Shown: piece by piece, positions 7,666-16,114 of the stretch | Position numbering within the stretch: position 1 is the first letter of the stretch | Layout of the letters: each line of letters begins with the position of its first letter | Notes under the pieces: model-generated | The model's database searches: none | What the model saw: only the letters and a program-made list of their open reading frames with translations | Told to the model about the DNA's origin: nothing | Position numbers and translations under genes: made by a program | Source of the DNA: UBA668 sp041178405 | GTDB taxonomy: Bacteria; Actinomycetota; Acidimicrobiia; Acidimicrobiales; Ilumatobacteraceae | Length of the DNA stretch: 64,000 bases | Direction of reading: 5' to 3' | Assembly: GCA_041178405.1 (NCBI GenBank) | Contig: JBEGVK010000042.1 | Span: 10,658-74,657 of the forward strand

Positions 7666-8516
7666 TCGAGCGTCTCCCCCTGCTCGAGTCGTGCACCTCG
7701 GCAGAAGTCGGCGGCCGACATCGGCCCGCGTCCTTCCGGCTGAACGCGCACGAGCCGCATGCCCGGGGCCGGCGATTCCACCGACCCACCCGCTGCAGCG
7801 TGATCGAGCACCGCCTCGAGCACCCGGAGACGACGGCCGCGGAATGTCGTCCATGCGCTGCCAAGTCGAACCAGCCGGTCGATTGCAGCGAGAGGAGCGG
7901 TCCAGTCGATGCGCAGCTCGGCCGGGGCGATCTTCGCGGCGTACGTGGGCGTGCCCTCCTGTGCGGTGCCCACCGCCAGTTCACCGTCGAGCACATCGAG
8001 CAGCAGCGCAGTTCCCCGCTCGACGAGTCGCTGCCGGAGCAAGGCCGCAGTGTCGGCCGGCTCGATCGGCACTGCCGACGATGCCAGCACGGGGCCAGTG
8101 TCGAGTCCTGCGTCGAGCCTCATGATGCTCACGCCGGTCTCGCTGTCGCCGGCTAGTAGGGCACGCTCGACCGGGGCCGCTCCTCGCCATCTCGGCAGCA
8201 GCGAGAAGTGGATGTTCAGCATCGGGAGCCCGTCAGGCGGCTCGAGCAGCGATGCAGGGATGAGCTGCCCGTAGGCCACCACGATCCCGAGTTCGGCGCC
8301 CGCCTCGCTCACATCGCCCAGCTCGTGGCTGACTCGAAGGCCGAGATCGAGTGCCGCCCTCTTCACCGGACTCGGCGACAGCTGACTCCCCCGCCCTCGC
8401 CGCCGGTCGGGCCTGGTGACAACGAGGACGATGTCGTGGCCGTGCTCGACGAGCGCCCGGAGAGTCGGCACCGCCATCTCCGGCGTGCCGAGGTAGGCCA
8501 GCGAACGGTACGTCAT
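7662..8516 (-). CDS. fmt: Methionyl-tRNA formyltransferase
   Basis: 284-aa enzyme that formylates initiator Met-tRNA using 10-formyl-tetrahydrofolate. Catalytic core signature: LNIHFSLLPRWRGAAPVERALLAGD, with the Asn and His of NIH, followed by TGVSIMRLDAGLDTGP, whose conserved Asp-Gly flank completes the active site. The C-terminal OB-like tRNA-binding domain is rather short. Lies 22 bases after def, with which it acts on the same nascent proteins. Confidence 0.95.
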   Translation of the reverse strand: MTYRSLAYLGTPEMAVPTLRALVEHGHDIVLVVTRPDRRRGRGSQLSPSPVKRAALDLGLRVSHELGDVSEAGAELGIVVAYGQLIPASLLEPPDGLPMLNIHFSLLPRWRGAAPVERALLAGDSETGVSIMRLDAGLDTGPVLASSAVPIEPADTAALLRQRLVERGTALLLDVLDGELAVGTAQEGTPTYAAKIAPAELRIDWTAPLAAIDRLVRLGSAWTTFRGRRLRVLEAVLDHAAAGGSVESPAPGMRLVRVQPEGRGPMSAADFCRGARLEQGETLE

Positions 8517-8538
8517 CTCGTCGCCCGCAGCGACGGCA

Positions 8539-9066
8539 TCACGAGAGACGGAGGCGCCGACGTTCGCCGCGACCGAGGGGGTTCTCCTGCATCCGGCGGT
8601 ACTCGGCCATCGCCTCCTTGCGCTGGTCGGCCGTCATCCGGTCGAACATCAGCACGCCATTGAGATGGTCGATCTCATGCTGGAACATGCGCCCGAGCAA
8701 TTCGTCGGCCTCGAGCTCGATCTCGTCGCCGTCGACTGAGACGCCTCGTACCAGCACATGATTGGGCCTGACGATGTCGACGTAGAGATCCGGAATGCTG
8801 AGGCATCCCTCGCTGTAGACGAATTCGCCGGCGCTCTCCACCACCACCGGATTGATGATCGCCATCGGCACGTCGTCGATGTCCCACACCACGACCTGCT
8901 TCTGCACGCCGATCTGCGGCGCAGCGAGCGCAATCCCGGAATCTGACTCGTACAGCGTGTCGAACATGTCATCGACCAGCCGGGCGACGCGGCCGTCGAC
9001 GTCGGCAACGGCGAGAGCCTGCGTACGCAGCACTGGGTCGCCGAAGGTCCGGATCTTCTGAGCCAT
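8539..9066 (-). CDS. def: Peptide deformylase
   Basis: 175-aa metalloprotease removing the N-formyl group from new proteins. The three signatures are intact: GIALAAPQIGV (motif 1), EGCLSIP (motif 2, metal-ligand Cys) and QHEIDHLNG (motif 3, two His ligands and the catalytic Glu). Start ATG at 9066 gives MAQKIRTFGDPVLR, the standard N-terminus, and lies 7 bases after a TAGCCT -10 box. First gene of def-fmt-rsmB-mog-cold-shock-ATL. Confidence 0.97.
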   Translation of the reverse strand: MAQKIRTFGDPVLRTQALAVADVDGRVARLVDDMFDTLYESDSGIALAAPQIGVQKQVVVWDIDDVPMAIINPVVVESAGEFVYSEGCLSIPDLYVDIVRPNHVLVRGVSVDGDEIELEADELLGRMFQHEIDHLNGVLMFDRMTADQRKEAMAEYRRMQENPLGRGERRRLRLS

Positions 9067-9073
9067 GTCTGCA

Positions 9074-9079
9074 AGGCTA
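9074..9079 (-). promoter_or_regulatory. -10 box TAGCCT for def, leaderless
   Basis: TAGCCT is followed by 7 bases and then the def ATG, predicting a leaderless transcript for the operon. It decides the def start over an upstream in-frame extension. Confidence 0.55.
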
Positions 9080-9086
9080 CCGACCA

Positions 9087-9722
9087 GTGACCCAGCCACC
9101 GTCGCACTACTTCGACGACGACCCGACCGTCGAGTCGTCACCGCAGGAGGTCGACCTCGTGCTGCCTGACGGTCGCATGTCGCTCACGACCGACAGGGGC
9201 GTGTTCGGGTACGGCATGGTGGACCCCGGCACCAAGTTGCTGCTGATGGACGTGCCCACGCCGCCGCAGATCGGCAACCTGCTCGATCTCGGGTGCGGCT
9301 ACGGCCCGATCGCCGTGACGATGGCCCGTCGTGCCCCTGGGGCCACCGTGTGGGCGGTCGACGTCAACGAGCGAGCCAGGTCGCTGTGCGCGTCGAACGC
9401 CGCCCGGCACGGTCTCGCCAACATTGTCGTGGCGTCCCCCGACGACGTGCCGCCTGACGTGGAGTTCGCTGTCATCTGGAGCAATCCCCCGATCCGCATC
9501 GGGAAAGAGGCCCTGCACCGAATGCTGCTGCGATGGTTCAGCCGCCTGCATGGTGAGGCATGGCTGGTGGTGCACCGGCACCTCGGCAGCGACTCACTGC
9601 AGGCGTGGCTGCAGCGCGAGGGATTCGGCGTTGAACGCGTCTCCAGCAGTAGGGGCTACAGGGTGCTGCGCGCCTCCGGCGCTCCGTCAGGCCCGGGGCG
9701 GATCGACCTCGATCCGGCATGA
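9087..9722 (+). CDS. RsmC-like class I methyltransferase
   Basis: 211-aa single-domain protein of the MTS (PF05175-type) family, to which 16S rRNA m2G methyltransferases RsmC/RsmD-like enzymes belong. It shows GVFGYGMVDPGTKLLL, the SAM-binding LLDLGCGYGPIAVTMA, the acidic WAVDVNERA and the catalytic SNPPIR (N-P-P-x motif for amino-group methylation). The tail HRHLGSDSLQAWLQ is typical. The N-terminal half-domain of RsmC is missing. GTG at 9087 is 20 bases from the divergent def start; its 3' end overlaps priA by 36 bases. Confidence 0.85.
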   Translation: MTQPPSHYFDDDPTVESSPQEVDLVLPDGRMSLTTDRGVFGYGMVDPGTKLLLMDVPTPPQIGNLLDLGCGYGPIAVTMARRAPGATVWAVDVNERARSLCASNAARHGLANIVVASPDDVPPDVEFAVIWSNPPIRIGKEALHRMLLRWFSRLHGEAWLVVHRHLGSDSLQAWLQREGFGVERVSSSRGYRVLRASGAPSGPGRIDLDPA

Positions 9723-11417
9723 CACGGCCTTCGGCCGAGGTGTGCCGACAAGGGCACTGCCGAGCTCCATCCAGTCGGCGGCCCGCAGCAGCGCGCCCTT
9801 CGGCGTACGGGCCCATTCGAGGCCGGTCGACTCGGCGATGCTGACGGCATCGCTGCCCTCGAGTGCAGCCAGCGCTGCGAATGGGGGCAGGCCGAGAGCC
9901 GACCGTCGCGCCTGGTCGTCGGCGACAAGCGCCTCGAGGTCGCCCACCGCGAGCGCACGCACGGCAGGATGCGCGGGATCGTGAGTCTGCAGCACCACGA
10001 TGCCGCCACCCTCCGGACGGCCGACAAGTCGCCCGGCGCGAACCACGAGGGCGGCTGTCTGCTCGACTGCGCGATAGCGCGGCGCAAGCAGCTCGGCGTC
10101 GATGTCGAGGAACACGACGGCGTCTGCCCGCCCGACTCGGTGCAGAACCGCTTCGGTTCCCACGATGACCCCCGCCTGCTCGATTGCCTGCGCCTGGGCG
10201 TCGTCATCGGCAGGGGAACTGCCGGTGACCAGCAGGACAGGCCGACCCGCTGCCGCTTCGAGTTCTTCGCGCAGCCGCGCAACGCCCGGGCGGACATTCG
10301 ACATCGAGGTCGCCCCGCAGCGCTGGCACACCAGAGGACGTGTCGTACCGCACCGCTGACACGACAGCACCGCCTCGTCGGGCTGCACCACTGCCGCCGA
10401 GCAGTTCTCGCATCGCTGGAGCGATTTGCAGGCTCGGCAGGCGAGGACGCGTGCCCGACCGGGAGCGTTGAGGACGCACACCACCCGCCGATCGCTGTCG
10501 CGAAGGAGTTCGATGAGGCGTGACCCGACGATCGAACGCCTCCACGGCTCGACGTCGGAGCGGTCGTCGACCTCCACCTGTGGCCATGTCGCATCGCCGA
10601 CAGCAGGCGGGTGCCCGAGCCAGTGCCGTGCCGCAAGCGTCGGCGCCGGCGAGATCAGCCAGCACGACGCACCGGCACGGCGTGCCCGCTCGACGAGCAC
10701 GTCCCGCGCGTGCCACGTCGGCGATCGCTCCTCCTGGTACGACTCGTCGTGCTCGTCGATGACCACCACGGCAGCGAGCCCCTCGCATGGCGCCCATGCC
10801 GCACTCCGGCTCCCGACCACCACGTCGACGCCTCCGGCCGCTGCTGACCATTCGCCGGGAACATGGGCGACCGACAGTCCTGCACGGCGCAGCCTCGCCG
10901 CCAGCGCCTTGGCCGCCCGAGGCGACGGGTGCACGGCGATTGTCGGTCCTCGCTGCGCTGCCTGCACGACGAGTGGCAGCGGGTCGGAGAATGGCGAGAG
11001 GCGATGCACTTCGTTCGATGCCGGCCCGGGTGACGGCCGCAGCGCCCGCCGCTGCGGCGGCAGGTGGGCGACCATCGTCGTTGGGGACGCTGCGGCGAGG
11101 AATGGCCTCAGCCGCCCTGCTCCCCACCTGATCGACGCCCAGCGGGCGGTGTCGACAACGTCGGCCGACGGTCCGATCGACGACCATTTCGAGATCGGCA
11201 CGAGTCGCCCGACTTCCACGTCGGCGAGGTGCTCATCGATCACGTCGACGACCCAACCGCCCACTCGGCGACCGTGCAGGACGACGCGGACAAGCGAACC
11301 GACCGTCACCGTGCCGACCATCGACTCGGGCACCAGATAGTCGAAGTGCTTGTCGAGACCGGTGACGTCGGGGACGACTCGGGCCACGGTCCGCGGCGAA
11401 CCCTGCGCGGGTGTCAC
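9687..11417 (-). CDS. priA: PriA, primosomal protein N', helicase motif lost
   Basis: 576 aa, shorter than the roughly 730 of Escherichia coli PriA. The N-terminal DNA-binding domain (HFDYLVPESMVGTVTVGSLVRVVLHGRRVGGWVV) and the zinc-binding cysteines (CRACKSLQRCENC, then CQRCGTTRPLVCQRCG) are clear. The Walker A GxTGSGKTE is absent: the corresponding region reads QAAQRGPTIAVHPS, and the DEAH-like box is DEHDESY. As in mycobacteria it probably serves as a replication-restart scaffold without ATP-driven unwinding. Last gene of the carA operon, 22 bases after metK. Confidence 0.9.
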   Translation of the reverse strand: MTPAQGSPRTVARVVPDVTGLDKHFDYLVPESMVGTVTVGSLVRVVLHGRRVGGWVVDVIDEHLADVEVGRLVPISKWSSIGPSADVVDTARWASIRWGAGRLRPFLAAASPTTMVAHLPPQRRALRPSPGPASNEVHRLSPFSDPLPLVVQAAQRGPTIAVHPSPRAAKALAARLRRAGLSVAHVPGEWSAAAGGVDVVVGSRSAAWAPCEGLAAVVVIDEHDESYQEERSPTWHARDVLVERARRAGASCWLISPAPTLAARHWLGHPPAVGDATWPQVEVDDRSDVEPWRRSIVGSRLIELLRDSDRRVVCVLNAPGRARVLACRACKSLQRCENCSAAVVQPDEAVLSCQRCGTTRPLVCQRCGATSMSNVRPGVARLREELEAAAGRPVLLVTGSSPADDDAQAQAIEQAGVIVGTEAVLHRVGRADAVVFLDIDAELLAPRYRAVEQTAALVVRAGRLVGRPEGGGIVVLQTHDPAHPAVRALAVGDLEALVADDQARRSALGLPPFAALAALEGSDAVSIAESTGLEWARTPKGALLRAADWMELGSALVGTPRPKAVSCRIEVDPPRA

Positions 11418-11439
11418 GCGGCACCGGGCCGCGTGCGGT

Positions 11440-12630
11440 TCACCGGCCGACAGCGCGCGTGAAGGCGTCGAGGCGGCTGAGCGTCTCCCACGTGAACTCG
11501 GGGAGGGCCCGGCCGAAATGCCCGTATGCCGCTGTCTTGCGGTAGATCGGACGCTTCAGGTCGAGATCGCGGACGATTGCTGCCGGCCGGAGGTCGAACA
11601 CCTCGCGTACTGCGTTCTCAATTGACGACTCCGAGACCTTCGCCGTGCCGAAGGTCTCGACGAGAACGCTCACCGGATGCGCCATGCCGATGGCGTAGGC
11701 GACCTGCACCTCGCAGCGAGATGCTGCACCGCTCGCCACCACGTGCTTGGCCACCCAGCGCGCCGCGTAGGCGGCCGAGCGGTCGACCTTGCTCGGGTCC
11801 TTGCCGCTGAATGCGCCACCGCCGTGGCGGCCCATGCCGCCGTAGGTGTCGACGATGATCTTCCGGCCGGTGAGGCCAGTGTCACCGTGAGGACCGCCGA
11901 TGACGAACTTGCCGGTGGGGTTCACGTAGACGTCGTAGTTGTCGTCGGCGAACTGCGTGGGCACGGTGGGACGGATGACCTGCTCGATGAGGTCGGGCCG
12001 GATGACCGTGTCGCGCTCGATGCCGTCCTGATGCTGCGTGCTGATGAGGACCGAGCGCAGGCGCGCCGGGCGTCCGTTCTCGTAGTCGATCGTGACCTGG
12101 GTCTTGCCATCGGGGCGGAGGTACGGGAGTGCGCCGCTCTTGCGCACCTCGGTGAGTCGCTCGCTGAGCCGGTGCGCCAGCCAGATCGGCATCGGCATCA
12201 GATCGGGTGTCTCGTCGCATGCGTACCCGAACATCATTCCCTGGTCGCCGGCACCCTGCTCCTCGAGCGAATCGGCCGCGCCGGCGGTACGCACTTCCTC
12301 GCTCTTGTCGACGCCCTGTGCGATGTCGGCACTCTGCTCGTCGAGGCTGACGATGACACCGCAGGTATTGCCGTCGAAGCCGTACAGGGCGTTGTCGTAG
12401 CCGATTGACTTGATGACATCGCGTGCAAGCCGCGGGATGTCGACGTAGGCCTGTGTCGTGATCTCACCAGCGACGACGCACAGTCCGGTGGTGAGCAGCG
12501 TCTCGCAGGCGACGCGTCCATCGGGGTCCTGCTCGAGGATGGCATCGAGCACGGCATCGCTCACCTGGTCGGCCATCTTGTCGGGATGGCCCTCGGTGAC
12601 GCTCTCGGACGTGAAGGTGTAGTTGCTCAC
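11440..12630 (-). CDS. metK: S-adenosylmethionine synthetase
   Basis: 396-aa enzyme making SAM from methionine and ATP. Full family pattern: FTSESVTEGHPDKMADQVSDA at the N-terminus with the ATP-binding His, GAGDQGMMFGYACDET, GGAFSGKDPSKVDRSAAY (the phosphate loop, with the catalytic Lys and Asp) and the C-terminal GHFGR. GTG at 12630 is supported by GAGGAG 9 bases upstream. SAM feeds the window's many methyltransferases. No SAM riboswitch fits in the 35-base gap to coaBC. Confidence 0.98.
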   Translation of the reverse strand: MSNYTFTSESVTEGHPDKMADQVSDAVLDAILEQDPDGRVACETLLTTGLCVVAGEITTQAYVDIPRLARDVIKSIGYDNALYGFDGNTCGVIVSLDEQSADIAQGVDKSEEVRTAGAADSLEEQGAGDQGMMFGYACDETPDLMPMPIWLAHRLSERLTEVRKSGALPYLRPDGKTQVTIDYENGRPARLRSVLISTQHQDGIERDTVIRPDLIEQVIRPTVPTQFADDNYDVYVNPTGKFVIGGPHGDTGLTGRKIIVDTYGGMGRHGGGAFSGKDPSKVDRSAAYAARWVAKHVVASGAASRCEVQVAYAIGMAHPVSVLVETFGTAKVSESSIENAVREVFDLRPAAIVRDLDLKRPIYRKTAAYGHFGRALPEFTWETLSRLDAFTRAVGR

Positions 12631-12665
12631 CCGGGAAGACTCCTCGTGTCGGAGCGGCAGGCCGC

Positions 12666-13874
12666 TCAAGATGATGCGACGCCGTCGCCGCGCTGGATCT
12701 GGGCCACAGTATCCAGTACGGCCTTGGCGATGGTGCGTTTCGAGGCCATCGGCACCTCGACGGGCGGCTGGCCGGGCCGGAGGAGCGTGACCGCATTCGT
12801 CTCGTGCTGGAATCCCGCCCCCGGTGCGCCAACGTCGTTGGCCACGACGAGGTCGAGGTGCTTGCGACGCAGCTTCGCCTCGGCATTGGCAACGAGATCG
12901 GCTGTCTCTGCGGCGAACCCGACGAGGACCTGCCCTGCGCGTTTGGCGGCGCCGAGGCTGGCGAGGATGTCGGGGGTGGGCTCGAGCAGTATCTGCGGCA
13001 CCCCGCCGTCTTTCTTGATCTTGCCGCGGGCCGGCGACACCGGGCGGAAGTCGGCCACCGCTGCGGCCATCACGACGACGTCGGCCCTGTCGGCAAGGCC
13101 CTGCAGCGCCGCCTGCATCTCGGCAGCGGTCTCGACAGCGACCACGGCTGCGCCCGGCGGCACCGGCAGGTCGACGGTGGACACCAGGGTGACGCACGCG
13201 CCGCGAGCGAGCGCCTCGGCGGCGATGGCATAGCCCTGCTTGCCGCTGCTGCGGTTGGCGATGACGCGCACCGCATCGATCGGCTCACGGGTGCCTCCGG
13301 CGGTGACGACGATGTGGACGCCCGAGAAGTCGGCGGACGCGGAGAGCACGCCGCTCACTGCATCCACGATGCGATCCGGGGCAGCGAGCCTCCCCGCACC
13401 GACGTCCCCGCCTGCGAGTCTCCCGACATCTGGCTCGACGATGTGCACCCCACGCTGGCGAAGCGTGTCGATGTTGGCGCGCACCGCAGGGTGCTCCCAC
13501 ATCTCGGTGTGCATCGCCGGGCACACCACGACCGGCGCTCGCGTCGCCAGCAGCACGTTGGTCAGCAGGTCGGTGCTCAGCCCGGCCGCATATGCACCGA
13601 CCACCCGAGCGGTTGCGGGGACGATCAGCACCACGTCGGCCGTCTGTCCGAGGCGGGTGTGCGGGATCGGCGCGTTGTCGTCCCAGAGACTCGTGCGTAC
13701 CGGCTCGCTGGCGAGCGCCGACAGGGTGGTGGCGCCGATGAAGTGCTGGGCTCCCGCTGTCATCACCGGGATGACATGGGCACCAGCGTCGACAAGTCGT
13801 CGGCACACCTCAACGGCCTTGTAGGCGGCGATGCCGCCCGACACGCCGAGGATGATCCGCTTGCCGGCAAGCAT
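12666..13874 (-). CDS. coaBC: Bifunctional CoaBC (phosphopantothenoylcysteine synthetase/decarboxylase)
   Basis: 402-aa coenzyme A enzyme. The N-terminal CoaC flavoprotein (residues 1-180) has ILGVSGGIAAYKA, the active-site region IPHTRLGQTADVVLIVPATA and the substrate motif PAMHTEMWEHPA (His where many bacteria have Asn, as in other actinobacteria). The C-terminal CoaB domain has VTAGGTREPIDAVRVIANRSSGKQGYAIAAEA and the Lys-containing KIKKDGG, which binds CTP. Sits between rpoZ and metK. Confidence 0.97.
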   Translation of the reverse strand: MLAGKRIILGVSGGIAAYKAVEVCRRLVDAGAHVIPVMTAGAQHFIGATTLSALASEPVRTSLWDDNAPIPHTRLGQTADVVLIVPATARVVGAYAAGLSTDLLTNVLLATRAPVVVCPAMHTEMWEHPAVRANIDTLRQRGVHIVEPDVGRLAGGDVGAGRLAAPDRIVDAVSGVLSASADFSGVHIVVTAGGTREPIDAVRVIANRSSGKQGYAIAAEALARGACVTLVSTVDLPVPPGAAVVAVETAAEMQAALQGLADRADVVVMAAAVADFRPVSPARGKIKKDGGVPQILLEPTPDILASLGAAKRAGQVLVGFAAETADLVANAEAKLRRKHLDLVVANDVGAPGAGFQHETNAVTLLRPGQPPVEVPMASKRTIAKAVLDTVAQIQRGDGVASS

Positions 13875-13885
13875 CGCTGGACCGG

Positions 13886-14212
13886 TCAGGCCGGCTCGGT
13901 GCCGTCCTCGGCTGCACCACCGTCGACGAGGTCGCCGTCGAGGATGGTCTCCTCTGCAGGAGCCACAGGCTCGCCACGCTGGATCTTGCCGACAGCGATC
14001 TCCTCGAACCCGATGCTGAGCGGCTTGCTCGCCCGAGTGGGTACCTGGGGCGGCACCATGTGGCCGAGTCCATCGCCGAGGTGGTTGTAGTAGCTGTTGA
14101 TGTCGCGTGCGCGTCGCGCAGCGAGCGTCACGAGGCTGAACTTGGAATCAACCCGGTCGAGGAGTTCCTCGATCGGCGGATTGATCATCGTGTCATGCGA
14201 GCGAGTGGACAT
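13886..14212 (-). CDS. rpoZ: RNA polymerase omega subunit
   Basis: 108-aa omega, which helps assemble and stabilise RNA polymerase. INPPIEELLDRVDSKFSLVTLAARRARDINSYY is the conserved omega core, and IGFEEIAVGKI the C-terminal element. ATG at 14212 has GAGG five bases upstream; a GTG six bases earlier and ATG at 14188 are alternatives. The tail after residue 75 is Asp/Glu-rich. The gmk-rpoZ-coaBC order is typical of actinobacteria. Confidence 0.95.
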   Translation of the reverse strand: MSTRSHDTMINPPIEELLDRVDSKFSLVTLAARRARDINSYYNHLGDGLGHMVPPQVPTRASKPLSIGFEEIAVGKIQRGEPVAPAEETILDGDLVDGGAAEDGTEPA

Positions 14213-14280
14213 CGGCACCTCGACGAGCTGATATCTCGACCCGGACGGGCCGAGAGCGGCAGGGAAGCCTACCGGCCCGA

Positions 14281-14820
14281 TCAGGGCTGCGCACGATGCG
14301 CTCGGATGATCCCCATCATCTCCCCCACCGTCCGCTCGAGATCGTCGTTGACGACGACATGGTCGGCGATGGCCAGGCCGACGGGCTCCTCATCGAGCGC
14401 CTTCTGGAGCCGCTCGTCGACCTTGTCCTCGGGGTCACCCCGGCCGCGGAGGCGCCGCTGCTGCTCGTCACGGGACGGTGGCAGCACGAAGATCAGCACG
14501 GCTTCCGGATGGAGTGTCTTCACCTGGCGGGCACCGTCGACCTCGATCTCGAGGACGACGTCGCGACCGGGATCGGGATCGGGGAGCGGCGTCCCGTAGT
14601 AGTTGCCGAGGAACATCGTCCACTCGAGGAATCCACCCGCTTCGATTCGGCGCTCGAACGAGGCGCGGTCGGTGAAGTGATAGGCGTGCTCGCTCTCTCC
14701 CTGTCGGCGTGGGCGGGTGGTCCACGACCTGCTGAGCCACAACTGCGAGTCACGGGCAACCAGTGCGTCGACGATGGTGCCCTTGCCGACCCCGCCCGGA
14801 CCGGAGACGATGTAGATCAC
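14281..14820 (-). CDS. gmk: Guanylate kinase
   Basis: 179-aa kinase converting GMP to GDP. P-loop GPGGVGKGT (Gly in place of the usual Ser), the GMP-binding SRSWTTRPRRQGE and YHFTDRASFERRIEAGGFLEW, then NYYGTP and VVLEIEVDGARQVK. The C-terminal RGRGDPEDKVDERL matches the lid/CORE end. Upstream of rpoZ, 22 bases after mihF. Confidence 0.96.
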   Translation of the reverse strand: MIYIVSGPGGVGKGTIVDALVARDSQLWLSRSWTTRPRRQGESEHAYHFTDRASFERRIEAGGFLEWTMFLGNYYGTPLPDPDPGRDVVLEIEVDGARQVKTLHPEAVLIFVLPPSRDEQQRRLRGRGDPEDKVDERLQKALDEEPVGLAIADHVVVNDDLERTVGEMMGIIRAHRAQP

Positions 14821-14842
14821 CGCGCCTGCCCCACGTGCATCC

Positions 14843-15154
14843 TCACCGGCCGAGGAGCTCGACGATTGCCTGCTTCTGCTGCGCGCCGAGCCCCTGCACG
14901 CGGCGGTTGTCGGCGATGCCGATGTCGTCCATGATGCGGCGCGCCTTCACCTTGCCCACGCCCGGCAGCGACTCGAGGAGTGCGACCACCTTCAACTTCT
15001 GGGCGACGTCGTCGACGGCATCGAGCACAGCGACCAGTGACACCTCACCGGCCTTCACCCGCTGCTTGAGCGCCGATCTCGCCGCGCGGGCGGCGGCAGC
15101 CTTCTCGAGATTCGCGGCCAGCTGCTCGGGCGTCTGCGACGGAGGGGCGGCCAT
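14843..15154 (-). CDS. mihF: Mycobacterial-type integration host factor mIHF
   Basis: 103-aa nucleoid-associated DNA-binding protein found only in Actinomycetota. After an Ala-rich helix (residues 8-40) comes a helix-two-turns-helix module: LKVVALLESLPGVGKVKARRIMDDIGIADNRRVQGLG, with the GVGKVKA DNA-contacting loop. Always next to gmk in mycobacteria and Streptomyces, as here. This gene is one of the best lineage markers in the window. Confidence 0.93.
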   Translation of the reverse strand: MAAPPSQTPEQLAANLEKAAAARAARSALKQRVKAGEVSLVAVLDAVDDVAQKLKVVALLESLPGVGKVKARRIMDDIGIADNRRVQGLGAQQKQAIVELLGR

Positions 15155-15163
15155 GCGCCGACC

Positions 15164-16114
15164 CTAGCGTGACTGCCTTGCTGCGTGCAGGCCGCCGCAA
15201 TGGGCAAGTCCTCGGAGCGATGCCGGCGTCACACCACGTGCGGCACACCATGCCAGCAGGTCGCGCTGCACCAGGGAGGGTGCCGCCGGATCCGCAAAGG
15301 TGGCCGTGCCCACCTGGACGGCCGAGGCGCCGGCCAGCAGCAGCTCGGCAGCATCCCAGCCGTTGGAGACCCCGCCGACGCCGACGATCGGGAGATCAGG
15401 AAGGGCTGCATGCACATCGTGCACCGTGCGCACTGCCACGGCATGGAGTGGCCGTCCGCTGTATCCCCCGCCACCCGCACCAAGCACGGGGCGGCCGGTC
15501 TCGGGGTCGAGCACCATCCCGAGCAAGGTGTTCACAAGAGTCACCGCTTCTGCGCCTGCCTCGCGCACCGCCGCTGCGACCTCTACGACCCTGTCGGTGT
15601 TGGGACTCAGCTTCGCCCAACGCGGCCGGCCACACCCGGCTGTGGCCGCGATCACCTCGGCCGACAGCGACGGATCGTGGGCAAAGATCCCTCGGCGGCC
15701 TTCGAGGTTGGGACAGCTCAGGTTGACCTCGACCGCCACCACGTCGACGGGAGCGACGGCCAGCATGTCTGCTGCGGCGCGGAAGTCGTCGACCGAGCGG
15801 CCCCAGATGCTGGCCACGACCGCCGCACCGGTGTCGAGCAGCGCGGGGAGGTCGTCGGTGAGCCATGCGTCGACGCCAGGTCCCTGGAGACCGACGGCGT
15901 TGAGCATTCCGATGCCGGCGGGATGCACGCGCGGCGCTGGGTTGCCAGCCCACTCGTAGGCGGCGAGCGACTTCACCACGACTGCTCCGAGCGAGGCAAG
16001 GTCGATGTACGGCGCCAGCTCGGCGCCGTGCCCTGCAGTGCCCGACGCCGTCATCACCGGAGAACGCAGGGTGACCGATCCGACGGTGACCGACGATCCC
16101 GGTGCGATGGTCAT
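15164..16114 (-). CDS. pyrD: Dihydroorotate dehydrogenase, class 1B-like
   Basis: 316-aa flavoenzyme oxidising dihydroorotate to orotate in pyrimidine synthesis. The catalytic Cys is in VEVNLSCPNLEG, which is the class 1 (cytosolic) signature; GGGGYSGRPLHAVAVRTVHDV and VGVGGVSNGWDAAELLLAGASAVQVGTA bind FMN phosphate. Class 2 membrane enzymes use Ser. Class 1B enzymes normally need a PyrK electron-transfer subunit; pyrK is not in this window. ATG at 16114 overlaps the carB stop by 4 bases. Confidence 0.9.
   Translation of the reverse strand: MTIAPGSSVTVGSVTLRSPVMTASGTAGHGAELAPYIDLASLGAVVVKSLAAYEWAGNPAPRVHPAGIGMLNAVGLQGPGVDAWLTDDLPALLDTGAAVVASIWGRSVDDFRAAADMLAVAPVDVVAVEVNLSCPNLEGRRGIFAHDPSLSAEVIAATAGCGRPRWAKLSPNTDRVVEVAAAVREAGAEAVTLVNTLLGMVLDPETGRPVLGAGGGGYSGRPLHAVAVRTVHDVHAALPDLPIVGVGGVSNGWDAAELLLAGASAVQVGTATFADPAAPSLVQRDLLAWCAARGVTPASLRGLAHCGGLHAARQSR

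Noticed and set aside
12631..12665. SAM riboswitch before metK
   Set aside because: Only 35 bases separate coaBC and metK, too short for any known SAM riboswitch.
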